This document shows, in pieces, positions 34,641 to 43,515 of a DNA stretch of 64,000 nt. The stretch is from Paractinoplanes atraurantiacus (lineage in GTDB: Bacteria; Actinomycetota; Actinomycetes; Mycobacteriales; Micromonosporaceae). Numbering within the stretch: position 1 is the stretch's first letter; every line of letters begins with the position of its first letter. The position numbers were made by a program, and so were the translations under genes. The stretch is from positions 10,072 through 74,071 of the forward strand of contig NZ_OBDY01000024.1 in NCBI RefSeq assembly GCF_900215205.1, read 5' to 3'. The notes below the pieces were generated by a model, which was given only the letters and a program-made list of their open reading frames with translations, had not been told where the DNA came from and searched no databases.

Positions 34641-37382
34641 GGCCGCCTCGGGCAGGGCGCCGGGCAGGCCGCGGCGGGAGGTGATGCCGAGTTTGGCGAG
34701 GATCCGGCGGATGTGCCACTCGACCGTGCGGGCGCTCAGGAACAGCTCGGCGCCGATCTCGGCGTTCGAGCGGCCGTCGCGGGCCCGCCGGGCGATCCGC
34801 AGCTCCTGCGGGGTCAGCTCGGTCGACATCGGACGGTCCTGCGGGCGTACGACCTCGCCGCTGACGAGCAATTCGTCGCGGGCCCGGGCGGCGAAGCCCT
34901 CGGCGCCCATCCGGCTCAGGCTCTCGTACGCGGCCCGCAGCTCGGCGCGCGCCTCCGCGTCCCTTTCGGCGCGGCGCAGCCATTCCCCGTACACCAATCG
35001 GGTCCGCGCCCGCATGGCCGAGGCGCGGCAGCGGCCGAGCCGATCGACGGCCTCGCGGAACAGCCGGTCGGCCTCGTTCCCGTTCGCGATCAGCGCCCGC
35101 GAACGCGCGACAACACCGAGTCCCCAATCGGATCCGCCCGGAGCGACGATCCGCTCGAGCCGGCTGACCGCCTCGGCCGCGCGGTTCCGGTCGCCGAGGG
35201 CGGCCGCCGCCTCGACCAGCTCGGGCAAGGCCCAGGAGGCAAAACCGAGTTCCCCGGTGTACGCGACGGCGCGCTCGGCCGCCACGAGCGCCGGCCGGAA
35301 TCGCCCGGACCCGTTGTGCAGAACCGCGGCGAGGTACTGGAACCAGGTGACCCCGACGCCCTCACCGAGCGCCTCGGCCAGCTCGGTCGAGTCGGCGATG
35401 AGCTTGGACGCCTCGCCGGCCGGCCCGCACCAGGCCGCCACCGCCGCCTCGCCGTATCCCGGCCGCTGCACGCCGAGCACCTCGGCCACCTCCCTGGCCT
35501 CATCGACCAGCGCGGCGGCGTCCCGCATCTCGCCCGCGTGCAGATGAACGGCGATGCGCTGGTTGAGCGCCACCGGCAGCACGGCCAGCGCCCCCAGCTC
35601 GCGGGCGACCCCGGCGTGCCGCTCGCTGAGCCCGTGCCAGGCGTCGTCGTCCCACAGCACATTCGCCGCGTGCCGCACCGGAAATCCCCACCGGATCGTG
35701 GATTCCGGGGGCAGTCGAGGATCACGGAAGGCGCTCACGGCCCGTCGCAGCAACGGAACGTCCCTCTCGTGATCACCGGTGAAGTGCCGGGCCAGCCCAT
35801 CGAGCAGCAGATCCTGCGGGCGCGCCGGCTCCTGCGGGCAAGGCGCGCCGAGGGCGGCCCGGGCCACCTCGGCCAGCCCCGGCCCGGTCGCAAGCCGCCC
35901 CACGAGCATCGCGGACGCGAACGCGTCGAGATACGTTTCGCGGGCCAGCGCCGCGTTCCACGGCGCGAGCCGCCGGGCCGTGTCGAGCAGAAGCGCCGTG
36001 GCATCCTCCGGCCCCGTGTGAGGGCGGCGGGCGGAGAACGCCATCTGGCCGCGCAACAGGCCGATCAGGGCCGTTCGCCGGTCGCCGGCCGGGCGGGTGG
36101 CGGCGCGTCTCAAGGTTGCCGCGGCGCGGTCGAGGGCGCCGGAATGGTGCAGGGCCCGGGCCGCGGCGAGTTCGCGATCGGCGCGCAAGGCGGGGTCGGC
36201 GGTCAAGGCGGCGGCGCGTTCCAGAAAGGCGGCGGCCGCGGCCAGGCCGCCGCGGTACCGGGCCCGGCCGGCGGAGGCGACCAGGGCGGCGGCCACCGAT
36301 TCGTCCGGGGCGTCGGCGGCTTGGGCCAGGTGCCAGGCCCGGCGGTCGGGATCCGCTCGTTCGTCCGTCACCCGGGCCAGGGCGTGATGGGCCGCACGGC
36401 GATCGGCGTCCGGGGCGGCGCGGTAGACGGCCGAGCGCACCAGTGTGTGGCGGAAACGGACGGTGGCTCCGATCGTCAGCAGGCCGGCCGTCCGCACCTC
36501 GTCGGCGGCGTCACGGGCGATGCCGAGGCGGCGGGCGGCGCGCCACATCAGCGCGGAATCGCCGACCGGGTCGGCGGCCGCGATGAGCAGGAGCCGGCGC
36601 GCGCCGGCCGACAGGCTCCGGCTGCGGGCCAGGAAGCTCTCCTCCAGCCGGCCGGCCAGGGGCAGCGCCGCGGGCAGGCCGAAGCCGCCGGCCAGCGTCC
36701 CCGGCGCGCCGGCCAGCGGCAGTTCCAGCAGGGCGAGGGGGTTGCCGCGCGCCTCGGCGAGGATCGCGTCGCGGACCCGCTCGTCCAGCGGCCAGCGGAC
36801 GACCGTGTTCAGCAGGGCCCGCGAGTCGAAGTCGTCGAGGCCCTCGACGGTCCGCGCCGGCAGGCCGTCGAACTCCCGAACCGGCTCCCGGGCGGCGAAG
36901 AGCATCACCACCGACTCGGCTTGCAGCCGCCGTGTCACAAATGCGAGCACTTGAGCCGAAGCCTGGTCGAGCCATTGCGCGTCGTCGACCACGCAGAGCA
37001 GCGGCTTCCGCGCGGCCGACTCGGCGAACAGGCTCAGAGTGGCCAGCCCGACGAGGAAGAGGTTGGGCGCGGAAGCCGGGGCCGCAGTGCCGAAGACGGT
37101 GGCCAGGGCGTCGCGCTGAGGTGGGGGCAGGCGGTCGAGGTGCTTCAGCATCGGGCGGCAGAGTGCGTGCAGGTCCGCGAACGGCAGCTCACTCTCCGGC
37201 TCGGCCGCGGCCACCTGGGACACGCGGAAACCGGCCGCCGTCGTCACGGCGTACGACAGAAGCGAAGTCTTGCCGACGCCGGCCTCACCCAGAAGAACCA
37301 GGCCCGCGCTGCCCCCGCCACGGGCGGTGGCCAGCAGCCCGTCCAGCGCCGCCAGCTCCACGGACCGACCGCGTAATTCCAT
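34629..37382 (-). CDS. LAL-family (AAA ATPase + LuxR HTH) transcriptional regulator, distant copy
   Basis: The 917-residue protein has a P-loop GEAGVGKT (32-39), a Walker B-like PLLCVVDDAQWLD near ~120, a helical-repeat middle and a C-terminal LuxR HTH (LTPQELRIARRARDGRSN, then SARTVEWHIRRILAKLGI). It is a fourth member of the LAL group in this window but clearly diverged from the tandem copies at the left end. ATG 37382 is supported by a GGGAGG site 8 bases upstream. It lies alone on the minus strand. Its targets are unknown. Confidence 0.94.
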   Translation of the reverse strand: MELRGRSVELAALDGLLATARGGGSAGLVLLGEAGVGKTSLLSYAVTTAAGFRVSQVAAAEPESELPFADLHALCRPMLKHLDRLPPPQRDALATVFGTAAPASAPNLFLVGLATLSLFAESAARKPLLCVVDDAQWLDQASAQVLAFVTRRLQAESVVMLFAAREPVREFDGLPARTVEGLDDFDSRALLNTVVRWPLDERVRDAILAEARGNPLALLELPLAGAPGTLAGGFGLPAALPLAGRLEESFLARSRSLSAGARRLLLIAAADPVGDSALMWRAARRLGIARDAADEVRTAGLLTIGATVRFRHTLVRSAVYRAAPDADRRAAHHALARVTDERADPDRRAWHLAQAADAPDESVAAALVASAGRARYRGGLAAAAAFLERAAALTADPALRADRELAAARALHHSGALDRAAATLRRAATRPAGDRRTALIGLLRGQMAFSARRPHTGPEDATALLLDTARRLAPWNAALARETYLDAFASAMLVGRLATGPGLAEVARAALGAPCPQEPARPQDLLLDGLARHFTGDHERDVPLLRRAVSAFRDPRLPPESTIRWGFPVRHAANVLWDDDAWHGLSERHAGVARELGALAVLPVALNQRIAVHLHAGEMRDAAALVDEAREVAEVLGVQRPGYGEAAVAAWCGPAGEASKLIADSTELAEALGEGVGVTWFQYLAAVLHNGSGRFRPALVAAERAVAYTGELGFASWALPELVEAAAALGDRNRAAEAVSRLERIVAPGGSDWGLGVVARSRALIANGNEADRLFREAVDRLGRCRASAMRARTRLVYGEWLRRAERDAEARAELRAAYESLSRMGAEGFAARARDELLVSGEVVRPQDRPMSTELTPQELRIARRARDGRSNAEIGAELFLSARTVEWHIRRILAKLGITSRRGLPGALPEAALEA

Positions 37383-37473
37383 GCGCACCGCCTCCCACAA
37401 GAAGCCACGCGGCGCAGCGATGCGGGTTCATGGGCGGCCCTTGTGTCTCCGCCCACGATCTCGGGTCAGGTCG

Positions 37474-38088
37474 TCATCGAGCGTGCGTCTCCAGCCAGGC
37501 GTGCAGGCTTTCGAGCGCCTCGGGGGCGACGCCGTGGCCGACGGGATCGCGGCGGGCCTGGGCCGTGGCGCCGGATTTGCCGGTCACGTAGGTCCAGGTG
37601 CGGTCCTGGAGCTCGCGCGGGATGACCGTGTCGTGGTCGCCCTGGGCGACGAGCACCGGCACGCCGGACAGCCTGTCGGGTGTGACCGGCACGCCGGCGT
37701 CGAACGGCAGGGTGCCGTACAGGATGGCCGCGCCGGCGAACCGGGCCGGATCGTCGAGCAGGAGCCCGCCGGCGAAGGCCGCTCCCCCGCTGAAGCCGAC
37801 GAGCAACACCCGGCGGGATTTCTGCGAGCCGTCCAGCCACTCCCGGAACCAGTCGATGCTCGCGCGCAGGGACTCGGCCCGGGGGCGGCCGATCCCCCGG
37901 TTGGCGAACCAGGCGTAGCCGGTGCCCTCGGCGATCGGCGCGCGCACGGCCGCGTACGCCAAAGAAGCCGGAAGATGACCGGCCAGCGGGAGAATCTCCT
38001 GTTCGTTGGAGCCGCGGCCGTGCAGGAGCACGACCAGCGGCGCCGACGGATCGGGGTTGCCGGCGTGGGCGACGACGTGGTCGCTCAT
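37474..38088 (-). CDS. Phospholipase/carboxylesterase-type alpha/beta hydrolase
   Basis: The 204-residue hydrolase has an early oxyanion loop (VVLLHGRGSNEQEIL), nucleophile elbow VGFSGGAAFAGG, acid VAQGDHDTVIP and catalytic His in DPVGHGVAPEALE, as in small carboxylesterases (abhydrolase_2 type). It is probably a cytosolic esterase. The ATG overlaps the upstream VOC stop by ATGA, so the two genes form an operon. Confidence 0.9.
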   Translation of the reverse strand: MSDHVVAHAGNPDPSAPLVVLLHGRGSNEQEILPLAGHLPASLAYAAVRAPIAEGTGYAWFANRGIGRPRAESLRASIDWFREWLDGSQKSRRVLLVGFSGGAAFAGGLLLDDPARFAGAAILYGTLPFDAGVPVTPDRLSGVPVLVAQGDHDTVIPRELQDRTWTYVTGKSGATAQARRDPVGHGVAPEALESLHAWLETHAR

Positions 38089-38588
38089 CGGGCGCCCTGC
38101 TCGAAGGCCGTGCTCACGCCGCCCCAGCGCTGGATCTCGGCGGCGAGGTCGAGCCGCTCGATCGGCGCGGCGTTCTCGAATTCGCCCCAGTCGGCGCGCG
38201 GGAGCATCCACATGATCTCGAACTCGTTGCCGTCGGGGTCGGCGCCGTAGATGCTCTTCGTGGCACCGTGGCTGGACTCACCCGTGTAGGCGCCGGCCTC
38301 GGCGAGCAGCTTGCGCGCCGCCTCGAGCTCCTCGATCGTGTCGACCTGCCACGCCAGGTGGTAGAGGCCGATCCCGCCGCGCTGCTTGGGCGGCGCGCCC
38401 GCGCCGACGCCGAAAAGGCCGAGGTCGTGGTGGTTGCCCGAGCGCGGCAGGCGCAGGAAGGCCGCGTTGGCCCGCGGTTCACGCGCGGCGACCTCCATGC
38501 CGAACACCTGCGTGTAGAACGCCTCCGCCCGCCCCAGATCGGCGACGAACAGTACGGCGTGGTTGAGCCGAACCGGTCCGATGCCCAT
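38085..38588 (-). CDS. VOC-family protein (catechol 2,3-dioxygenase-like)
   Basis: The 167-residue protein has two VOC modules with candidate metal ligands His in RLNHAVLFVADL, His in GLYHLAWQVDT and Glu in DPDGNEFEIMW. This is the complete H-H-E set expected of an active extradiol-dioxygenase-like enzyme. GGAGGG precedes the ATG. It leads a two-gene operon with an alpha/beta hydrolase. That pairing fits ring cleavage followed by C-C or ester hydrolysis, but the substrate is unknown. Confidence 0.87.
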   Translation of the reverse strand: MGIGPVRLNHAVLFVADLGRAEAFYTQVFGMEVAAREPRANAAFLRLPRSGNHHDLGLFGVGAGAPPKQRGGIGLYHLAWQVDTIEELEAARKLLAEAGAYTGESSHGATKSIYGADPDGNEFEIMWMLPRADWGEFENAAPIERLDLAAEIQRWGGVSTAFEQGAR

Positions 38589-38606
38589 GACACCCGCCCT
38601 CCTTTA

Positions 38607-38620
38607 GTTGACTACTCAAC
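38607..38620. promoter_or_regulatory. Operator-like palindrome upstream of the VOC/hydrolase operon
   Basis: GTTGA and TCAAC flank CTAC in a 14-bp near-palindrome located 19 bases before the VOC start, inside an AT-rich block (38603-38650). It resembles MarR-type sites, and the position would block transcription. No regulator is adjacent. Confidence 0.45.
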
Positions 38621-38675
38621 AATTTAATCCTCAAAACTTTAAGCGTCAACCTTTTCGAGATGAGACGATGGCCCC

Positions 38676-38936
38676 ATGGCCCAGCGCTCCTGGAACGAGC
38701 TGCCCCGCTGGCAGCAGACGACGATCGCCGTGCTCACGCCGATCGAGATCGCCCTGACCACGATCGCGGCGATCGACCTGGCCCGCCGCCCCACCCACCG
38801 GATCCGCGGCCCGAAGGCGGCCTGGTGGCCGGCCCTCGCGGTCCAGCCCTTCGGCCCGGTGGCCTACCTGCTCTGGGGCAGACGGCGGCAGGCGACCGCC
38901 AGCATCGTCGGGACGGTGGCGAACCAGCGCTCGTAA
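38676..38936 (+). CDS. Small PLDc_N-like membrane protein
   Basis: The 86-residue protein has two hydrophobic helices (about 18-36 and 49-67), with WWPALAVQPFGPVAYLLWGR at the end of the second. This resembles the phospholipase-D-nuclease N-terminal (PLDc_N) membrane module. Its last ~24 codons overlap the convergent methyltransferase gene by 73 bases, so the true 3' end of one of them could differ in function. Confidence 0.65.
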   Translation: MAQRSWNELPRWQQTTIAVLTPIEIALTTIAAIDLARRPTHRIRGPKAAWWPALAVQPFGPVAYLLWGRRRQATASIVGTVANQRS

Positions 38937-39595
38937 TCGGTCCACTCCGCCTCCGGCCGGCCGTGCTGCGGCAGGGTCGGCGGCTCGTGCAGCCCCGTGA
39001 CCACGAGGCCGTGGCGGGTGAGCAGATCGACGTACCACGAAAGCGGCCGGTGGTAATGGTTGTGGCCGCCGAACGTGGTGATCCAGCGCCGCTCGTGCTC
39101 CAGATATCCGGTGACCTTGCGGTAGCGCTCGCCCGTCTCCGGATCGTCGACCGGCGCCTGGTGGAAGAAGCTGGGATGCAGGATCGAGAAGACGAAGACG
39201 CCGTCCAGCGAGGCGCTGATGTCGGCGATCAGCGCGTCGAGCTCCGGCAGATCCATCAGGACCATGTGCGCCACGACGGCCCGGAACGGCTGGAGCGGGC
39301 GCGGCAGACCCGCGGTCAGATCGTGGGAGACAAAGGCGATTTGGGGGTACGCCTCGGCCGCGCGCCCGAGCAGCGCGGTGCTGCCGTCGACCCCGGTCAC
39401 GGTCGCGCCGGCCAGGCGCAGCTTGTCGGAGAGCCAGCCGTGGCCGCAGCCGAGGTCCAGCACCGGCTGGCCGGTGACGTCGCCGAGCTGCCGCCAGAGG
39501 AAGGGGCTCAGGCGACGGTAGAACGAATCGCCGTCGTGTGCGGCGTACTGGTCGGCCGCGCTGTCCCAGAGCGCGATGTCGTCGCTTCCCGTCAC
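38864..39595 (-). CDS. SAM-dependent class I methyltransferase
   Basis: The 243-residue protein has motif I VLDLGCGHGWLSDKL (~residues 45-59) and an acidic motif II (TVTGVDGS). The C-terminal part carries HYHRPLSWYVDLLTRHGL, common in methyltransferase_11/25-type proteins. The substrate is unknown. The GTG start overlaps the upstream Lrp stop as GTGA, so the regulator and methyltransferase are co-expressed, divergent from the 2-oxoacid dehydrogenase operon. Confidence 0.88.
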   Translation of the reverse strand: MTGSDDIALWDSAADQYAAHDGDSFYRRLSPFLWRQLGDVTGQPVLDLGCGHGWLSDKLRLAGATVTGVDGSTALLGRAAEAYPQIAFVSHDLTAGLPRPLQPFRAVVAHMVLMDLPELDALIADISASLDGVFVFSILHPSFFHQAPVDDPETGERYRKVTGYLEHERRWITTFGGHNHYHRPLSWYVDLLTRHGLVVTGLHEPPTLPQHGRPEAEWTDYERWFATVPTMLAVACRRLPQSR

Positions 39596-40023
39596 GGCTT
39601 CTCCACCTCTTCGAAGACCAGGAGGGTGCGGGTGTTGACGACGCCGGGCATGCCCTGGATCTCGTCGAGGACCAGGCGGCCCAGGGCCGCGTTGTCGGAG
39701 GCCCGCACCAGCATGATGACGTCGAACTCGCCGCCGACCAGGGCGATGTGCACCACGCCGGGCAGCGACCGGAGCTGGCCGGCCACGTCGCGCCACTCGG
39801 CCTGGTTGAGGTTGACCGTCACGTAGGCCGACGTGCCGAGGCCGGCCGCGACCGGGTCGACGTCGGCCCGGAAGCCGCGGATCACGTTTGTGGAGCGGAG
39901 GCGCTCGACCCGCGCGTACGCGTTGGCCCGGGAGATGTGCAGACGCTCGGCGAGGGTACGCATCGACAGGCGCCCGTCCTGGGTGAGCTCGGCCAGGATC
40001 TGGCGATCGATGTCGTCGACCAC
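39592..40023 (-). CDS. Lrp/AsnC-family regulator (BkdR-like)
   Basis: The 143-residue protein has an N-terminal winged HTH (DDIDRQILAELTQDGRLS, TLAERLHISRANAYARVERL) and a C-terminal RAM domain (SLPGVVHIALVGGEFDVIML). Lrp-type proteins commonly control branched-chain 2-oxoacid dehydrogenase genes in response to amino acids. This one is divergent from exactly such an operon, with a clear inverted repeat between them. It is followed by a coupled methyltransferase. Confidence 0.92.
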   Translation of the reverse strand: MVDDIDRQILAELTQDGRLSMRTLAERLHISRANAYARVERLRSTNVIRGFRADVDPVAAGLGTSAYVTVNLNQAEWRDVAGQLRSLPGVVHIALVGGEFDVIMLVRASDNAALGRLVLDEIQGMPGVVNTRTLLVFEEVEKP

Positions 40024-40101
40024 TTGTCTCGTCCCTCCGATCCACTAGGCGCTCGGCGGAGACATTTGGCTCTCGGTAGGCCCGTCCGAGCGTACATCTT
40101 C

Positions 40102-40129
40102 TTGGTTTTCACCCGATAGTGGAAACCAA
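40102..40129. promoter_or_regulatory. Lrp/BkdR operator upstream of the 2-oxoacid dehydrogenase operon
   Basis: TTGGTTTTCAC (40102-40112) and GTGGAAACCAA (40119-40129) make an 11-bp inverted repeat with one mismatch and a 6-base spacer. It lies midway between the divergent lrp and E1alpha starts. The in-frame GTG at 40119 falls inside it, favouring the later ATG start of E1alpha. Confidence 0.75.
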
Positions 40130-40154
40130 TTGGCAAGGGGCGAAGCATGTCTAC

Positions 40155-41207
40155 ATGACAGGTGACGCACACCACCTTCTCCCCTCGGCCTCGCCCGTGA
40201 CGCTGATCGGCGTCGACGGCCGGGCCGTACGAGACGCATTGCCGGACGACGCGGCGCTGATGAGGGCCCTACAGGGCCTGATCACCGCGCGCCGGCTCAA
40301 CGAGCAGGCGTACGCCCTGGTCCGTCAGGGCCGGCTGGCGGTCTATCCGTCGTCGCACGGGCAGGAGGCCTGCCAGGTCGCGGCGGCCCAGGTGCTCGAC
40401 GACGGCGACTGGCTGTTCCCGACCTACCGGGACACGGCGGCCATCGCCGAGCGCGGTGTCGACCCGGTCGAGGCGCTCAGCCTGCTCAAGGGCGACTGGC
40501 ACTGCGGCTACGACCCGTACGAGCACAAGGTCGCCCCGCACACGACGCCGCTCGCCACCCAGCTGCCGCACGCGGTCGGGGTCGCGCACGCCGCCCGCCT
40601 CAAGGGCGAGCCGACCGTCGTGATGGCCCTCTGCGGCGACGGCGGCACGAGCGAGGGCGACTTCCACGAGGCGCTCAACTTCGCGGCCGTCCTCAAGGCG
40701 CCGGTGGTCTTCTTCCTGCAGAACAACGAGTACGCCATCAGCGTGCCCCTGTCCCGCCAGACCGCCGCGCCTTCGCTGGCCCACAAGGGCATCGGCTACG
40801 GCATCAAGGGCGAGCGCGTCGACGGCAACGACGTCGCCGCCGTCCTGGCCGTGCTGAAGGACGCGGTGGACCGGGCGCGGGCCGGCGAGGGGCCGCAGCT
40901 CGTGGAGGCGCACACCTACCGGATGCAGGCGCACACCAACGCGGACGACGCGACGCGCTACCGCACCGACGACGAGGTGGCCGCGTGGGTCGACCGCGAC
41001 CCGATCGTCCGCCTGGAGAAGCACCTGCGGGACCGCGATCTGCTGACCGACTCTCTGCTTTCCGAGATGCGCGAGGCGGCGGAGAAGAAGGCGGCGAGCA
41101 TGCGCGACGGCATCAACCGCGACATCGCGCCGAACCCTTCGGACCTTTTCGCTTACGTGTACGCCACCCCGACCACCCAACTGCAGGAGCAGGGGGCCCA
41201 GGCATGA
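40155..41207 (+). CDS. bkdA: Branched-chain 2-oxoacid dehydrogenase E1 component, alpha subunit
   Basis: The 350-residue protein carries the ThDP-binding motif from GDGGTSEGDFHEALNF (161-176) to QNN (189-191), preceded by YRDTAAIAERG and a phosphorylation-loop-like RMQAHTNADDATRYR. It decarboxylates 2-oxoacids together with the beta subunit. Branched-chain specificity is inferred from sequence style and the Lrp neighbour; pyruvate is the alternative. The start at 40155 is chosen because earlier codons lie in the operator. The stop overlaps E1beta by ATGA. Confidence 0.93.
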   Translation: MTGDAHHLLPSASPVTLIGVDGRAVRDALPDDAALMRALQGLITARRLNEQAYALVRQGRLAVYPSSHGQEACQVAAAQVLDDGDWLFPTYRDTAAIAERGVDPVEALSLLKGDWHCGYDPYEHKVAPHTTPLATQLPHAVGVAHAARLKGEPTVVMALCGDGGTSEGDFHEALNFAAVLKAPVVFFLQNNEYAISVPLSRQTAAPSLAHKGIGYGIKGERVDGNDVAAVLAVLKDAVDRARAGEGPQLVEAHTYRMQAHTNADDATRYRTDDEVAAWVDRDPIVRLEKHLRDRDLLTDSLLSEMREAAEKKAASMRDGINRDIAPNPSDLFAYVYATPTTQLQEQGAQA

Positions 41208-42199
41208 CCGTCCACGAGAAGCTCTCGATGGGGCAGGCGCTCAACCGGGCGCTGCGCGACGCGATGGCCGCCGACCCGTCCGTGGTCGTCTTCGGCGAGG
41301 ACGTGGGCCCGCTCGGCGGTGTCTTCCGCATCACCGACGGCCTGACCGCCGAGTTCGGCGAGGACCGCTGCTTCGACACCCCGCTGGCCGAGTCGGGCAT
41401 CGTCGGCGTCGCCGTCGGCATGGCGATGAACGGGATGCGCCCGGTCGTCGAGATGCAGTTCGACGCGTTCGCCTACCCGGCGTTCGAGCAGATCGTCAGC
41501 CACGTCGCGAAGATGCGCAACCGCACCCGCGGCAAGGTCTCGCTTCCGATGGTGATCCGCGTGCCGTACGCGGGCGGCATCGGCGGTGTGGAGCACCACT
41601 GCGATTCGTCGGAGGCGTACTACGCGCACACGCCGGGTCTGCACGTGGTCGCCCCGGCCACCCCGTCCGACGCGTACGACCTCCTGCGGGAGGCGATCGC
41701 CTCGCCCGACCCGGTCGTCTTCCTGGAGCCCAAGAAGCTCTATTGGAGCAAGGAGGAGGTCGAGCTCTCCGGTCGCCCGCGGGCGTCGGCGATCGGCCGC
41801 GCGGTCGTACGCCGGGAGGGCACCGACGCGACCCTGATCGCCTACGGGCCGTCGGTGCCGGTCGCGCTGGAGGCGGCCGAGGTGGCCGACCGCGAGGGCC
41901 GCAGCCTCCAGGTGGTGGACCTGCGGTCGATCGTGCCGTTCGACGACGAGACGGTGTGCGCGGCGGTCCGCTCGACCGGGCGCGCGGTGGTGGTGGCCGA
42001 GGCGAGCGGCTTCGCCAGCGTCTCCTCCGAGATCGCGGCCCGGGTGACGGAGCGCTGCTTCCATTCGCTGGCCGCGCCGATCCGCCGGGTCACCGGATAC
42101 GACATCCCCTATCCGCCGCCGAAGCTGGAGCACATCCACCTGCCCAATGTGGAGCGTGTGCTGGAAGCGGTGGACGACCTGCAGTGGGAGGACTCGTGA
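41204..42199 (+). CDS. bkdB: Branched-chain 2-oxoacid dehydrogenase E1 component, beta subunit
   Basis: The 331-residue transketolase-type beta subunit has VFGEDVGPLGGVFRITDGL, FDTPLAESGIVGVAVGMAM with the conserved Glu that activates ThDP, and a C-terminal domain (VVDLRSIVPFDDETV, GYDIPYPPPKLEHI). It completes the E1 alpha2beta2 enzyme. It overlaps both neighbours by 4 bases, which ensures balanced synthesis of the complex. Confidence 0.95.
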   Translation: MTVHEKLSMGQALNRALRDAMAADPSVVVFGEDVGPLGGVFRITDGLTAEFGEDRCFDTPLAESGIVGVAVGMAMNGMRPVVEMQFDAFAYPAFEQIVSHVAKMRNRTRGKVSLPMVIRVPYAGGIGGVEHHCDSSEAYYAHTPGLHVVAPATPSDAYDLLREAIASPDPVVFLEPKKLYWSKEEVELSGRPRASAIGRAVVRREGTDATLIAYGPSVPVALEAAEVADREGRSLQVVDLRSIVPFDDETVCAAVRSTGRAVVVAEASGFASVSSEIAARVTERCFHSLAAPIRRVTGYDIPYPPPKLEHIHLPNVERVLEAVDDLQWEDS

Positions 42200-43431
42200 C
42201 CGACCAGGTGTTCCTGCTGCCCGATCTCGGTGAGGGCCTCACCGAGGCCGAGGTGGTGCGCTGGCTGGTGAACGAGGGCGACACGGTCACCGTCGACCAG
42301 CCGGTGGTCGAGGTGGAGACGGCCAAGTCGCTGGTCGAGGTGCCGACGCCGTTCGCGGGCCGGGTCGCGGTGCGGCACGCGCCCGAGGGCTCCGTGCTGG
42401 AGGTCGGCAAACCGCTGCTGACGGTGGGTGCGGTCGCCGCACCGTCGCCGGCCGAGACCTACCGCGAGGAGGAGCGCGCGGGCTCCGGAGCTGTACTCAT
42501 CGGCTACGGGACGAGCGCCGCACCGGCCGCTTCGACCCGCCGCCGCCGTCCCCCGCGCACGGCCGCGGTCGCCCACCCGCCGGCGCCGGCCGCTCCCCCG
42601 AAGGTGCCGCTCGTGGTGTCGCCCTTGGTGCGCCGTCTCGCCCGCGAGGGCGGTCTCGACCTGCGCACGGTCGCCGGCAGCGGGCCGGGCGGCCTGATCG
42701 TCCGGGCCGACGTGGAGAAGGCACTGACCAAGGCGACGGTTGCCGAATCGGTCGCTACGCCCGGCGAGCAGCGGATTCCGCTGAGCGGCTTCCGCAAGGC
42801 GGTGTCGGCGGCACTGACCCGCAGCCGGTCCGAGATCCCCGAGGCGACGGTGTGGGTCGACGTCGACGCCACCCCGCTCTGGGAGTTGAGGGAGAGCGTG
42901 CGGCCCGGTCCGGGCATCCTCGCCTACATCGCCCGGTTCGTGGTGGCCGCGCTGAAGCAGTACCCGGTGCTCAACTCGCGGCTCGACACCGAACGGCAGG
43001 AGATCGTCCAGTACGACCGGATCGACCTCGGCATCGCCGTTCAAGGCTCACGCGGGCTCGTCGTGCCGGCGGTGACCGACGCCGGGGCGCTGACCACCAC
43101 GCGGCTCGACGAGGAGATCCGCAAGGTCACGGCAAGCGCCCGGGAAGGCAACGCCGGATCCCCGGCCGGGACGTTCACGCTGAACAACTACGGCGGCTTC
43201 AACGTGGACGGCAGCGCCGCCATCATCAACCACCCGCAGGTCGCGATCCTCGGCTTCGGCCGCATCATCGACCGCCCGTGGGTGGTCGGCGGCGAGCTGT
43301 GCGTCCGGAAGATCACGCAGATGAGCTTCGTCTTCGACCACCGCGTCTGCGACGGCGGCACCGCCGCCGGCTTCATGCGCGCGGTCGCCGACGCCATCGA
43401 GAACCCGGCCGCCGCGATCGCCCGGCTCTGA
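42196..43431 (+). CDS. bkdC: Dihydrolipoamide acyltransferase (E2) of the 2-oxoacid dehydrogenase complex
   Basis: The 411-residue E2 has one lipoyl domain (residues 1-76; lipoyl Lys44 in EVETAKSLVEVP), an Ala/Pro/Arg linker, a peripheral-subunit-binding domain (SPLVRRLAREGGLDLRTVAG, ~140-176) and a C-terminal catalytic domain ending in FDHRVCDGG, the HxxxDG acyltransferase motif. It transfers the acyl group to CoA. No E3 gene follows; the flavin reductase at 13.8 kb lacks the catalytic His and is not an obvious partner. A terminator hairpin follows the stop. Confidence 0.95.
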   Translation: MTDQVFLLPDLGEGLTEAEVVRWLVNEGDTVTVDQPVVEVETAKSLVEVPTPFAGRVAVRHAPEGSVLEVGKPLLTVGAVAAPSPAETYREEERAGSGAVLIGYGTSAAPAASTRRRRPPRTAAVAHPPAPAAPPKVPLVVSPLVRRLAREGGLDLRTVAGSGPGGLIVRADVEKALTKATVAESVATPGEQRIPLSGFRKAVSAALTRSRSEIPEATVWVDVDATPLWELRESVRPGPGILAYIARFVVAALKQYPVLNSRLDTERQEIVQYDRIDLGIAVQGSRGLVVPAVTDAGALTTTRLDEEIRKVTASAREGNAGSPAGTFTLNNYGGFNVDGSAAIINHPQVAILGFGRIIDRPWVVGGELCVRKITQMSFVFDHRVCDGGTAAGFMRAVADAIENPAAAIARL

Positions 43432-43445
43432 CCGGCCGCCGAGCG

Positions 43446-43469
43446 GGGGCGGGCCGAGTGACCCGCCCC
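43446..43469 (+). terminator. Hairpin terminator after the 2-oxoacid dehydrogenase operon
   Basis: GGGGCGGG (43446-43453) pairs with CCCGCCCC (43462-43469) around an 8-base loop, 15 bases after the E2 stop. It is GC-rich without a long T tract, as is usual in actinobacteria. Confidence 0.65.
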
Positions 43470-43515
43470 TCTTCGCGGTTGATCGCCACCCGGCGGCCCT
43501 GTGAGGATGGCTTCC

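Noticed and set aside
40119..40154. GTG 40119 as the E1alpha start
   Set aside because: It lies inside the probable Lrp operator and adds residues not typical of the family.
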